From Hibiscus mutabilis (Eukaryota; Streptophyta; Magnoliopsida; Malvales; Malvaceae), in assembly GCA_019671005.1 (NCBI GenBank), contig CM033715.1, positions 4,402,001 through 4,466,000 of the forward strand: a stretch of 64,000 nt of DNA, read 5' to 3'. Below, piece by piece: positions 46,986-58,530 of this stretch. Positions within the stretch are counted from its first letter, which is position 1, and the number at the start of each line of letters is the position of its first letter. The notes under the pieces are model-generated. The model was given only the letters and a program-made list of their open reading frames with translations. It ran no database searches and was not told the DNA's origin. Both the position numbers and the translations under genes were made by a program.

Positions 46986-48175
46986 ATGCATGATACGACA
47001 ACAGATCAAGATGCGGAAGTTGTAGCACTATCTCCCAAGAGCCTGATGGAAACAAGCAGGTTCATTTGTGAGGTATGCAACAAAGGTTTCCAAAGGGAGC
47101 AAAACCTACAGCTTCACAGAAGAGGATACAATTTGCCTTGGAAACCTGGACAGAGGACTGCAGAGAAAGTGAAAAGGAAGGTCTATGTTTGCCCCGAGCC
47201 GACATGCGTCCACCACAATCCGTCGAGGTCACTCGGTGACCTCACGGGCATGAAAAGCATTACTCGAGGAAACACGGTGAGAAGAAATGGAAGTGCGACA
47301 AGAGGTATGCCGTGCAATCCGACTGGAAAACTCATACCAAGACTTGTGGCACAAGGGAGTACAGATGTGAATGTGACAGTCTTCTCAAGGTAGTAGATAA
47401 CACACAATTTACAATCCATAACAAGATAGACCTTACTTATTCTCACTGTTAAATCCGTTATATATGTAACTGTTGCAGGCGCGACTATTTTATCGCTCAT
47501 AGGGCATTCTGCGACGCACTGGCTCAAACTTCTTCCTTTAATTCCATTGGAACGCAAATTCCATCGTTGGTACAAGACCAGATTAATAACAGTGGTGGTG
47601 CCAGAAAGATCCAATTTGGTCATTTTCTTCCTCCATCAATCGGACCAGTGTCTTCAGCTGATTTCTTCATTCACAAGTCTGATCAAGAACATCAGCCTCA
47701 TCAACAAGTACTAATGCAGCTTCCAGGTTTCTGAAACAACACGAGCAACCGTCCTTCAGCACCAAATTTCTTTAATCTAGCATCATCAGGTTCGCTGACG
47801 ACCTCGGAACATTTCGAAGACGAAAATGGTGAGGATGGGACAAGTGAAGCCTCTGATCCCTTCTCGAACATCATAACAGGCGATCGAAACAACTACAGTA
47901 TCCCTTCTCTTTGTTCTTTATTTGCTCAGAACAATAACATTGAACCCCAAATGTCAGCCACCGCAATGCTCCAGAAATCTGCTCAGATGGGCTCAACTTC
48001 AAGCAACCACAACAACAGCGCTTCTCTTGCATGTAGCTTTGGACATGGAAAACATGCAGCACAGCAGCAAATTTTGACTAGGACTTCCCTGTGGTTTCAC
48101 AAAGGGAGCGACAGCAACAAGGAAAGGGAATTAATATTGCCGCGCCAACAAGTCACCAATCTTTTGGAGGGATGA
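46986..48175 (+). pseudogene. INDETERMINATE-DOMAIN (IDD) C2H2 zinc-finger pseudogene
   Basis: DAEVVALSPKSLMETSRFIC through ICEVCNKGFQREQNLQLHRR is an IDD first zinc finger; its second zinc-binding His is Tyr (HRRGY for HRRGH). One A is missing in the GMKKH codons near 47252, throwing fingers 2-4 out of frame; a net two-base loss near 47375 puts the frame back. In the shifted part the ghost reading still shows SRKHGEKKWKCDK, RYAVQSDWKTHTKTCGTREY, lacking three residues of a CxxC. Intron 47390-47478, then RDYFIAHRAFCDALAQ. A TGA at 47732 cuts a C-terminal part that is otherwise open to 48175 (with MSATAMLQKSAQMGSTSSN, the usual IDD MSATALLQKAAQMG motif). The usual first exon is absent; the ATG at 46986 is probably former intron. 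If translated: 219 residues with two broken finger blocks. Not a working DNA-binding factor. Confidence 0.85.
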
Positions 48176-48517
48176 GAATTTTCAGTGAAGATCATGGAAA
48201 TAAAGATTAAGAAAAATGGGGAGTATATGATTATATGTAAATTTCGGTGTCATGTTTTTCTGCTTTTACTTTGTTATCGTTTTCTTTTCTGTCCTTGTCG
48301 TTTGTTTGATTATAACAATTGATAGACAGAGATATCCATCTTCACTTTTCATTTTCTTTAACAAACAAACAAGCAGCAATCTATGCTTTATTATGAACAG
48401 AAAATGAAAAAAAATACAAAGATCTGACCCTAAACAACCATTATAGTCGTTTTGCAGATAATATGAAAACTACCATTCCTTTAGACTAGAAAGGCAAATA
48501 CATTCCCAGTGGACAAT

Positions 48518-50441
48518 CTATTCACATCCAGGCTCCATACACTCCACAGCCAGTTCTTGACAAGGCACACCACATTTAAAGCACTCTGGATAATAATACT
48601 TCTTCACGAACCTGAGAGGGTGCGGATGCTCCTCGTCTTGGTAGGTTTTTCCGGACTTGATCAACGAATACTTTCCCCGTCCAATGACACAATGAGGATG
48701 AGCAGAAGTATCACAAATTGCACATGAATAGAGCCAACAGCTTGGGTTTCGATCTCCTTCGCAAATATCACAAAAATTATTTTCTTAATAAGCATTATCA
48801 TCATGATTTGTATGAGACAAAAGATGCTTATCACATTTGTGTCGAACTTTGCTTGGTAGTCTACAACACATAAAACATAAAGAAATTTTGCAAATCTTAC
48901 AAATAAATACTCCCATTCTTTCCACACCACAACCAATGCATGACCCTTTGTGGTTGTATAAAAAAGACACAGGATGCTCATGTCCTTCACATGTGAGAGT
49001 GTATGGTGTTGTACATCCGAGGCAACAATGCTCCCCACATCTATGGCATTTATAGGCAAAGCCATTGCAAACGCGGGAGCAATAGTCGCATTTGAAAACA
49101 CAGCCTGCAATAAGGATGAGTAATTCTCCGCGGCCATGGAACCACAGATTCTTATTCTCAGGAAATTCAACACATTTCTTGTGAAGAAAAAAATTGCATT
49201 CTGAACAACGGTAAAATGAATTCGAAATGAGTAATGTGCACCCATCACAAAACTCATCATCCTCTAGAATCTTGTCACTTAGCATTAAGTTATGTTCATG
49301 AGTGAAATGTTTGATCATAGTGGCTTCTTCACATTCGTTTCTTTCAATGACAATATAAGAAGCCTCGGATAATACTTGGTTCTCATTAAACTTTTCAATT
49401 GACTCTATTTCTGAGTATATTTCTTCACCCATTGTAGCACAACTCACATGAACAATAAAATGACACTCTGAAGAGTAGTAACTCCCATGCTTTGTAGTCA
49501 CCTCATCAAGGCAAACTACGCAATCCCAATTCTTAGACTCAGAGCTATCTCTTCTAATGGAATAGCAGTGAAAAACAGGGTGTTGATGCATAAAGAATTT
49601 GATGATGGGAGGCAATGAAATGCATTTCTTATGGACCAAGAGGTTGCAATTTGAGCACATGTAGGGAACAGAGCTCCCTTCGACACCACATGCATCACAA
49701 GTGAAGGGCATTTGTCTAAAAAAGAGGGTGAATGGGTGCTGATGACCTTTACCTTCTATAGTAGAGGGCAGTGACAGACATGCTATGTGAATGGTGAAAT
49801 CGCAAAGTGAACAACAATAACAAAGTCCAAAATGTTTGATGTCATGGCATATGGTGCAAGGGAGCTTTTCAACACTGAACTGTAGAAGAAGAAGGTGTTC
49901 GTAGTGATGTGGATAATCGATTTCAAACGAAAGTTGAACACATTTCTATGAAGATTAAATCCATGATCCAGAGAGTAATAAGCAGAATCCAATAATGGTT
50001 CCCAACATGCGAAGCACTTGGAACTTTCAAGTTCCTTGTTACTATTTTCTGTGTGAATGGATGGATCTTTGTAGGCAATACCTTGAAGATGCCCAAAATT
50101 CTTTTGAAATCGAACAAAGCACATTTGATGTGTAGATCTATGTTGCAAGGACAATGATAAACGAACATCTCACCGGTTTCACCACAAAAAGTGCAGATAA
50201 AGCTTCCTCCCTCATATGATGGAGTTGGCAAAAGACAGAGAGGGTGATGAGGGTGATTAATCTGCGAGGGTGCCTCAGTGCTTTCTTTATGCAGGTAAAA
50301 CTCACACTCAGCAGTAGCACAGCTAAAACTTGGGCCAGACATCACTTCACCGCACCACGAGCAGTGAGCAGCTTCACTCGGATTGTTGTCCTCTTCATTG
50401 AACAGCAACGGATGTTCATGTTCAAAACGCTGAGACTCCAT
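48518..50441 (-). pseudogene. DC1 (Cys/His-rich C1) domain protein pseudogene
   Basis: Intronless, about 640 codons, starting MESQRFEHEHPLLFNEED at 50441. About ten DC1 repeats with CxxC...CxxC...HxxC spacing follow, e.g. FICTFCGETGEMFVYHCPC, TCDACGVEGSSVPYMCSNC, KCDYCSRVCNGFAYKCHRC. Three lesions break it: a frameshift near 50110, another near 49945 (one base missing before CVQLSFE), and a TAA at 48787-48785 in place of a residue in DDNAY-ENNFCDIC, with open reading after it to 48518. The first repeat also lacks its last Cys and the third a middle Cys. DC1 proteins are plant-specific, mostly of unknown function, some linked to stress responses. The longest surviving frame is 49711-48785 (308 codons), which could be mistaken for a short gene. 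Confidence 0.8.
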
Positions 50442-50459
50442 TTTCTCCTCTCTTCACCC

Positions 50460-51086
50460 GTCTGATGGCAGAAATATGCTATTGGAAATATGGAGAAGAA
50501 GCAAGAGCTTGAGACATCTCTGAGTGGAAGAAGATTACAAATGGAGGAGACTGGGACGGATGTATTAAGGCTATGGAAGCGCCCGTGCCCCTCTCAATTT
50601 TTTTTTGTCTAATGGCAAGTTTAGTCCATACAAGTTTGTATAATTGTCCAATTAAGGCTTGCCCCTCCTAAATTTTAGTTTTGTCCCTACCAAATTAAGT
50701 ATTATCCATCTATTTCAGATTGTTTGAAAGAACCAAAGATGGTCATTGGTCTTGGACACCTCCCCTGTTGGAGGAGACGGTAACAAAAGGACGGTAATAG
50801 TTGGGTGACTAAATAGTTTGTTTATCCTAAAAAATATTAAATTTATTTCATTGATACATTGACAGAGTTTTTATGGATAAACAAATATAGAAGAAAAAGA
50901 AATAATTCACATTGATATCTACAAGTAAAGAATAATTCACATTGTCCAAGTAAAACCAAATATAAAGCATGCTAATGAATGCAGTCATCAATCGGAAATG
51001 GCAAGAATACACAACACAGGACACAATGTGTGCCAGCATAACATAGCTTCAGCGGCCATCGAAAACAACCAAAGATGACCTGTTCC
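50460..51086. other. Spacer between the DC1 pseudogene and the WIT gene
   Basis: Former DC1 promoter (50442-50600) and the 3' UTR of the WIT gene (roughly 50850-51086). No other feature. Confidence 0.4.
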
Positions 51087-53540
51087 TCACTTATAAAAAT
51101 ACACTGCTAATGCAGAAATTAGTGTGATGAGAATTGCTACGAACATGTATGACAGTTTAAGGTTGCCCGTCTTTTCGGTTTCCACAACCTGCGTGCTTGG
51201 AATGGCGCTAGTGCCACCGCCAGTTATAATTCCGGGAGGCTTGGCTGCTGTCCTACTAAGAAATTCATCTTTTGATGGCTCATCCACCTGTTTTATAAGA
51301 GAGAAAAATGGAGATGATTCAAATTTTCAAATGCATTCTGTTAAAGGAACACGAAATTAAAATATATGAACAAATTCTGAGAATGCTAAACTTAAAAGGG
51401 AAGGCAATGGTAAAATTCGATTATAAATATTATCTAGCAGTCGGCCGATACTTGGTTCGTAGAGCATTAAAACAAGGGAAGAACCTGTAAAGTACCTGCC
51501 TGTACACTTTTGGCTGAGGGAACTGCATTATCGAATGCTTTTGTATACTTAGCTTTAATCGAATCAGTTTTCAGAACAGATATCTCATTGCTACCATCAT
51601 CTCCAGAGTTACAGACTGCTGTAGAGTCAGCTTTTGCCTTATTTTGTAACTTTTTCATCAATATTTCCTTCTCTTTTACTAATGAAGATAGCTGCAAAGA
51701 ACATTTTGCACATTATTAAACCGTCCGTTTTATCGAATCTCTTCGTTTCATAAGAAAAAAGCCACAAAGTTAATACCTGCTTTTGAATTCGTTCCCTTTC
51801 TGAAGCTAGTTGGGCTACCATATCTGTGATTAGCTTGGTCCTATGACTGATTTCTTTTGCATTTGCATCTTTTTCAATGTTCACTTGGTTCAAAGATGTC
51901 TCCAAGCATTCAATTTTATGCCTCAGGATACCTAGCTCGTTATTGAGTTCGAAGTTAGATTCAGATAATATAATGCATTGCTCCTCCACGCTCTCGGTCC
52001 TACTTTCAGCTTTCGAAACCTTCGATTTTAGATCTTCAATTAAAGTTTCCATATCCCAAATTGCAGAGTAAAGCATGTTTTGCTGCTCCTGACTTGCTTC
52101 GGATGATGCTTTTGCATGCTGTAGTTGAATATCTGATTCCCTCAATTGCTTTTCTAGTGAGGTCACCTTCTTCGTGCTTTTCTCAATATTACCTTTGAGA
52201 AAATTCAACTCTTCGGTAAGTTCCAGGTTTGTTTCTGTTAACTCCGACACCTTGGCTTCTGCACTTTCGGCCTTATTTTCAGCTTCATAATGGCTTTCTT
52301 TTAGTGAATCGATAACGATTTCCATTTCTTGAAGATGCTCTTGACATGTTTCATTGGAAGCATTTGCTTTCTTCAGTTGGAGCTCGGATTCTTTTAGCTG
52401 TTCCTCGAGTAATTTCATGTTCTTCCTCAATGTGAATACTTCAGAAGCTTTTGCAGCATGTTCTGCATTGCTGATCTCGAGCTTTTTTAAAGCAATATCT
52501 TTGGCATTCAACTCTTCGATGCAACCTTCAAGTTTAGATTTGAGCTCAGCTTCTCGTTGAATCGAACCGTTCAGGTTAAACTGAACAATCTGAAGTCGAC
52601 CTAACAGTTCCTTTGAAACTCCCATGAGCACCTCAGCAGCATTTTCTGCCTCTAGAAACCTTCCCCAAACAACTTCTGCAGCCTCTTCCATGCGAAGCAT
52701 GACTTGTTCGGTATAATGTAGCTTTAGTTTCAATTGTTCTTCATTTTGTCCAGACTCCGATAATTTCTTCTCAAGATCTAGCTCCCTTGCAAGTGATTTG
52801 TCAAGCATCCTTAGAATTTGTCTTTGTTGTGCAACAGTCGGCACTTTGTATTTCCCGATGAGGTTTGATAGCTGATATTGCTCGGATACATCCACGGCCT
52901 CATCATTATTCCCTATTAACATGCATATGTTAGAGGGATCAGAAAGCTGCTAGATTCTAAACTTTATTTTTAATGTGACAAAATCGAGCTCGGACTTACA
53001 GTTCTCATTTCTGAAATACGGGAACGAAGCCTGCAGCTTGGTCGACAGCAACTTCACCTCCAAGATGATTCCTTGACACTTTTTCATGGATTCTTCAGAA
53101 TCATGCAGCTTCTTATCCATTTCATCAAATTCTGCTCCCAAAGGTATGCATGAAGATGTTCTACGACGAGCATCAACAATCTTTGACTGAACAGTACTCA
53201 AGAAAGTTTCAATTTCCCTCAACTCCGAATCTAAAATTCCACATAAAAGGTCAAATCTCAATGCCTTCTCGATGAACTGAGCTGAAATATCACTATTCTC
53301 TAATGCCATCTCTTCCGGACCATTATCCCAGCCCAAAAGAAGCATCAAAAGTACATGCAGATTTAACAATTTCTCATTTGAATATGCCAAATCCAAGTCG
53401 ATTCTGTCTAAATTGGCACTCAACAGTTCTTGGATGCCCTCTCCACTTGATAAGATCTCTTCATGAAAATGAACCGTATTCAACTCCGAGTTTCCCATAT
53501 GCATATACTTTTCATCGACATCGAAGTCATTCGTTTCCAT
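51087..53540 (-). CDS. WPP domain-interacting tail-anchored protein (WIT1/WIT2-like)
   Basis: Four exons: 53540-53000, 52912-51777, 51691-51485, 51287-51087; 2085 nt, 694 residues, close to the family's usual 630-710. The N-terminal third has the conserved DLAYSNEKLLNLHVLLMLL and FDLLCGILDSELREIETFL segments. Residues about 200-590 are a nearly unbroken coiled coil rich in E, K, L and S (ARELDLEKKLSES onward). A Ser/Thr-rich linker leads to a C-terminal membrane anchor (LSYMFVAILITLISALAVYF) with a two-residue end. WIT proteins sit on the outer nuclear envelope, bind WIP proteins and RanGAP, and link the nucleus to myosin XI-i. Exon 3 has a tempting earlier GTACTT donor (51495), but only the 51484 donor keeps the frame. 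No lesion seen. Confidence 0.92.
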
Positions 53541-54290
53541 GCCTCGATTCGTGGCTTAGCTACCTGTGAGGCAAAGGATGGTAAGAAATAGCCAATTCAG
53601 ATCTCTCTCAGCCACAAATTTTGGGGTTCTATCTAAACAGCAAGCAATTAAATTCAGCTACAGAGAACTCATCAATGCAAATTATTCATATCGATCATCG
53701 ACCGGTGTCCAACGATACAAGTCCTTTACCACTCTACCGTGGTTCAATCGACTCATTAGCTAACCCATAATAAAGCAACAAAATCAGTCAGATTCATTAG
53801 CTAACCCATCTAGAAACATGAAAAAATCACCAACACAATCCATTCCAACATCTTAAAGATCCCCAGAAGTTGTAATAACGCAACAATCATAAAACTCTGC
53901 AACAAGATTCAGATGAAAAAACCAACAAAAACATTGACAAAACTCAAAAGTCAAACATTCAGCTCTTCACTAACACTTCCCAGCAAACAGGTGATTGAAA
54001 AGTTAACATCTTTGAATTCAAAGGATAAGCAGCCATTAAAAGAGACCAAACAGCCATAAATTTTTCCCACAATAAATGAAACATAAACAATCAAAGAGAC
54101 AAAGTACTATGTTAGAGTTAGAGTTCAGAAACAAAAATGTTTTTTTTTTTGCAGGGAAGACAAGAACTGAGATGAAAAAGAGGGTACCTGAGAGCAAAAT
54201 CAAGATGGGGTTTTTCTGAAAATGGATCAACCAAAGATGAAAACTTTAAATTTACCCTTTGAACAACAACCTGTTATGTTCATAATACCG
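53541..54290 (-). promoter_or_regulatory. 5' UTR with intron, and promoter, of the WIT gene
   Basis: An acceptor TGCCTCACAG ends at 53564, so the ATG exon has a 23-base leader. A donor CTCTCAG/GTACCC at about 54187 suggests a non-coding exon from about 54188 to 54290. The intron would be about 620 bases. Confidence 0.5.
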
Positions 54291-54639
54291 TTGATAATTC
54301 ATTGATTTTGTCTGTTACAAATGGGTGTATTAGCAAATAACAAGTCAATTGTCAATCAGAGTGGGGGATGGTTTAAGGAGTTGGAAGCAAAGAATGAGGT
54401 GGTCGGCGCATTTTAGCAACCACCGTGGTCTATGGGGTCCTACGTTGAATTATTGAGATGCCATTAAAATAATGTTCTGGCCTACTAACATAACACAGAT
54501 TATAATAGTAATAAATTTCTTTCCGATAATTTCCCTTACTAGAATATATCCGGATTTCTACCTTAAGACAGATTGCAACTGGATTCAAGGAAAACCAATT
54601 ATATTTGTATTTTCAACTAAATTTTAATTTACACGAATT
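54291..54639. other. WIT upstream region
   Basis: Promoter-distal spacer; no specific site recognised. Confidence 0.3.
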
Positions 54640-55215
54640 TTTTAATTTTAATGCTTAAAAATTTAAGTTATAGAGTATAAAATTTAAGATTTATGGTTAA
54701 AAATTAGAGTTTAGAGTCTAAGATTTAGAGTATAGGATTAGGGTGTTAGGATTAAGAATTTATGTTTTTAATTTTATAGTTTAAATACGAAGAGTTCTTT
54801 AAAAAAAATTTACACAACTTGTGTATCAAAATATAACATTTATATTAAATGGTTTTAAATATGAAAAATAATATACACAAGCTTGTTAAAGTTTACACAT
54901 GTCTTTTAATTTTAGGTTTAGAGTTTTAAGTTAGGAATAAGAGTTTAGTGAGAAGGGATTTATGTTTTAGATTTGGAAAATACTTTGATACACAAGTCTT
55001 TCAATTTTAGAGTTTAAAATTTTAGGTTATAGTTTAAGGTGTAGGGATTTAGGCTGTAAGTTGTAGAATTTAAGGTTTATGGTTAGAAGTTAGGATTAGT
55101 GTTTAGGATTTAAAGTTTAGATTGTAAGGTGTTAGGGCTAGGGATTTAAGTTTTAGATTTGTAGCCTAAATGTGAAAGGTTATATAATTTTTTTACATAA
55201 ATTATCTATCAAAAT
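54640..55215. repeat. Foldback elements, type 2, two adjacent copies
   Basis: Two runs of TTTAGGG-like words (54660-54780 and 54900-55160) each bounded by ACAACTTGTGTATCAAA-like ends. Same family as 35878-36275 and 57640-58530. Confidence 0.5.
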
Positions 55216-56489
55216 ATAACTATTTAAATATTAGTTTATTATTATTAACAATCTCTAAAACAAATAGTTTAAAACTCTTAGATAGAAATTGTTTAAAAAA
55301 TATTAGTTTATTATTTATGATAGTAAGAGTAATATTTTATTCATAATTTTAATTTGCAGTCACATATTATGTTTATTTAAATATTAATTAAATTTGAATA
55401 TATTAATCAAAAAATATTAATTAAAGACATCTGAATATATTAATATAAGGTTTTGTGATATGTATCACGTAAAGTTTCCTAAAAGATCTAGTTCAAGTGA
55501 TAAGCAATTTAATATCGTTTAAATAAATTTTAAATTTTGTATATACATAAAACTTTCGCTAAAAGACTCACTTATCAGAATTAGATATACGACACAAATA
55601 TTTCTGAACAAAGTCTTAAAAAACTGAAAAGACAATTAAAAAAATTTTGATGGTAGTAGAGTTAATCATATAAAAATTATTTTTGTATCCGACGAGGTTT
55701 TTGTTAATAATATAGAGAGGTGTATGAGAATTTTGAGATTTTAACTTTAAATACATCGTATGTGAGTTTGATTTATAATTTATTTTAATAAATTGTTTAA
55801 GAGTAATTATTTGATATAATGTTAGTAGAATCTTTTTCTACAAGCGGCTTCTAAAACTATCATATGTCTCATTTAAGGGCTCTAGACTCTAACTCTTACA
55901 TTATAAACTTTAAATCATAAAATATATTCTCAAAAACTTTAGAAACTAATCCCAAATACGAAAATCATAACCCTAAATTTTAACATTTGCGCACTTAGTT
56001 TTGTTAGATAAGTCTCTTAGTGAATTTTCTGTATACACAATACTTCGAATTCGAGACTTGCTTAAACGATATCAAACTGCTTATCACTTAAACCAATCTC
56101 ATTAATAGTCTATTTTTAAATATATTATTTTACTCGTATCTCTTTATATCTACAATATTATTTGAACTCGAATTATGAAAAAAATTACTCCACATTACTC
56201 GAACCGCTTCTTAGATTCACATCCAATCCAATTATAGAGACAAAAGGAAAATCAAACTAGAGAAACAACAAGAACCGGCTACATTTCTTGGCCAAAGCAA
56301 ACGATAAGTTCCCCTGTTTTTGGCCAGAAGGAAATAATTGACATGGTCGATTCATGTCCTAAACAATTGAGTGGTTTGTTGTCAGTTAATAAAATATTAT
56401 ATTTTTATTTCAATATTTTAAACAAATAAAAGAAAAAAATTTCAATAACCAAAATTTATCATTCACAAATATAATTTAAGAGTATATAT
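55216..56489. other. AT-rich spacer with two inverted SINE-like words
   Basis: TCAAGTGATAAGCAATTTAA (55493) and, inverted, AAACTGCTTATCACTTAAAC (56070) are about 600 bases apart and pair well; the second continues into a CGAATTCGAGACTTG B-box-like word. Likely two SINE remnants in opposite directions. No gene. Confidence 0.35.
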
Positions 56490-56935
56490 TGTCACGGGAC
56501 CATTACCTTCTTCCCAAAAGACATGTCTGGTAAGATGTGCAGTGCCACCGTTTTTATATCCTAAGACCTCCATTTTTCTTTCCGATATGAAATTAATGAC
56601 TCCGCATCTTCTCAGGCGTGACATTCTCCCCCACCCAATCTCGTGACGCCCTTGTCACGAGCTTCCGCTCTCGTGATGGGACACCTTGTCACAGTTGTCC
56701 ACCCTGGCTACCCATTTATGGGCGCTTGGCCCACCCTGCCTACCTCATTCATGGGCGTTCGGCGTGCAATCGGGTAATCAAAGGGTCGCTCTGATACCAC
56801 TTGTCACGGGGCCATTACCTTCTTTCCAAAAGACATGTCTAATAGGATGTGCAGCGTCACCGTATTTATATCTCAAGATCTCCATTTTTCTTTACGATGT
56901 GGGATTAATGACCCCGCCTCTTCTCAGGCGTGACA
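56490..56935 (-). mobile_element. TRIM-type mini retrotransposon, well-formed copy
   Basis: LTRs 56490-56623 and 56802-56935 are both 134 bp and about 90% identical, starting TGTCACGCCTGAGAAGA and ending GGCCCCGTGACA when read on the minus strand. Right after the 5' LTR comes AG then TGGTATCAGAGC (56799-56788), the standard initiator-Met-tRNA primer-binding site. Just before the 3' LTR is a GGGTGGGGGAGAA polypurine tract (56624-56636). Flanking 4-mers ATAT match. The 178-bp interior has no protein. All hallmarks of a TRIM are present at 446 bp total. Confidence 0.9.
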
Positions 56936-57210
56936 ATATACACACATAAAGTCAAGTAAAAATATTATTCATACGTAATAAATTCTTTTAAATTAAAATT
57001 GCATTTTTTGTGTAAATCTATACCAGTAATAAAATAATTATATGAGTTGGTGTCACAAACTTAATCAATCAAATTAATAAAATACCCTAAAAAAGAATCA
57101 AACAAATTCATATAAAAACAGTAATTCATAATTTTTATATTAGATATAATATGGTAATTGGTAAGTATTTTTCACATTTAACTCTTGTTATAGTAAGGGT
57201 TTATTTTTTG

Positions 57211-57433
57211 GGTTATGATTCACTTACCCAATGTAAAACTTTTTAAAGTTTTACACGTTTTTTGTATCGTTGTATGGAGAAATGGATGTCCGAGATTAAC
57301 TCATTACTTTTTTCTCATGTGATAATCTTCACATATTCTACTGTTAACCTCAGTCATCCGTTTCACTCATCCAACAATCTAAAAAACGTGTAAAACTTTA
57401 AAAAATTTACACTGTATGACTGAATCATATCCC
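57211..57433. mobile_element. Mutator-like MITE, about 55-bp terminal inverted repeats
   Basis: Left GGTTATGATTCACTTACCC ... TTTTAAAGTTTTACACGTTT is matched in inverse by AAACGTGTAAAACTTTAAAA ... TGACTGAATCATATCC. Flanking 9-mers TATTTTTTG (57202-57210) and TATTTCTTG (57434-57442) agree at 8 of 9, the length expected of Mutator-type insertion. Non-coding, 223 bp. Confidence 0.65.
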
Positions 57434-57639
57434 TATTTCTTGATAATAATATGTCAACTATAAAATGTAGTGAGTTATTGGAAGATAATCTATCATTTCT
57501 TTTAGGCCCAACATAAATTCAATTTTGGACCACTAAACCATACAAAACTGATTACTTGAGTCCATACAATCAAAATATTTATTTTTGGGCCTATTTGTAA
57601 CATGTTGTGGTTCTGATATACTTCGAAATCTGTCCTCAA

Positions 57640-58530
57640 AGACCCATATCTAGGATTTAGTTTGAAATGTATGATTTAATTTTATAATTTTGGATTTAGG
57701 GTTACAAATTTAGGGTTTAGATTTATAGCTTAAATAAGATAGATTGTGTAGTTTTTTTTACACATGTTGCGTGTCAAAGTATAACTCATAATAAAATACT
57801 TTGATACATAAACTTGTGAATTTTAGGGTTAATGATTCAGATCATAGGGTTTAAAAATTAGGATTTTGTGTTAGAATTTAGAACTTAGGGTCTATAGTTT
57901 AAGATTTAGAGTTAGGAATTTAGACTTTAGAGTTATAGTTTAAGTAGAGTTGTGTAATTTTTACACATATTGTGTATCAAAACATAACTCAATTTATTAT
58001 GCTTATTAAGATGGAAAAAACTTCGATACATAAGTTAAAGTTTACACAAGCTTGTTAGATTTAGAGTTTAGGTTTAGGGTTTATGGGGTTTAGGTTTTAG
58101 TATTTGAGGTTTGTTGTTAGAGTTTAGGTTAGGATTTAGGATTTTAGGGTTAGGGGTTTAGATCATAGGGTTTAAACATTATGATTTTACGTTATAATTT
58201 AGAATTTGTAATATAGAGTTTAGGATTTAGAGTTAGGAATCTGGACTTTAGAGTTATAGTTAAGTAGAGTTGTGTAATTTTTGTACATATTGTGTATCAA
58301 AATATAACTCAATTTATTATGTTTTATTGAGACGGAAAAAACTTCGATACATAAGTTGTGTAAAACTAATTTAGTGTTTAGAGTTTAGGGTTTAGGGATT
58401 TAAGTTATAAGGTTTATAATTTAGAATTTAGGGTTAAAGTTTAGGGTTTAGATTTTAGGTTTAGTAATTTAGAATTTATATTTCAAAGAATGGTTTTGTA
58501 ATATTTAGTTTACACAGCTTGTGTATCAAA
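57640..58530. repeat. Foldback elements, type 2, at least three tandem copies
   Basis: Runs of TTTAGGG-like words at 57650-57740, 57815-57950, 58050-58260 and 58370-58500 are separated by TTGTGTATCAAAATATAACT and CTTCGATACATAAGTT-like junctions. The region 57940-58010 recurs at 58255-58330 almost exactly, so part has been duplicated as a block. Confidence 0.6.

Noticed and set aside
47183..47623. 146-codon minus-strand frame over the IDD relic
   Set aside because: It is the antisense shadow of the zinc-finger coding sequence, crossing its intron.
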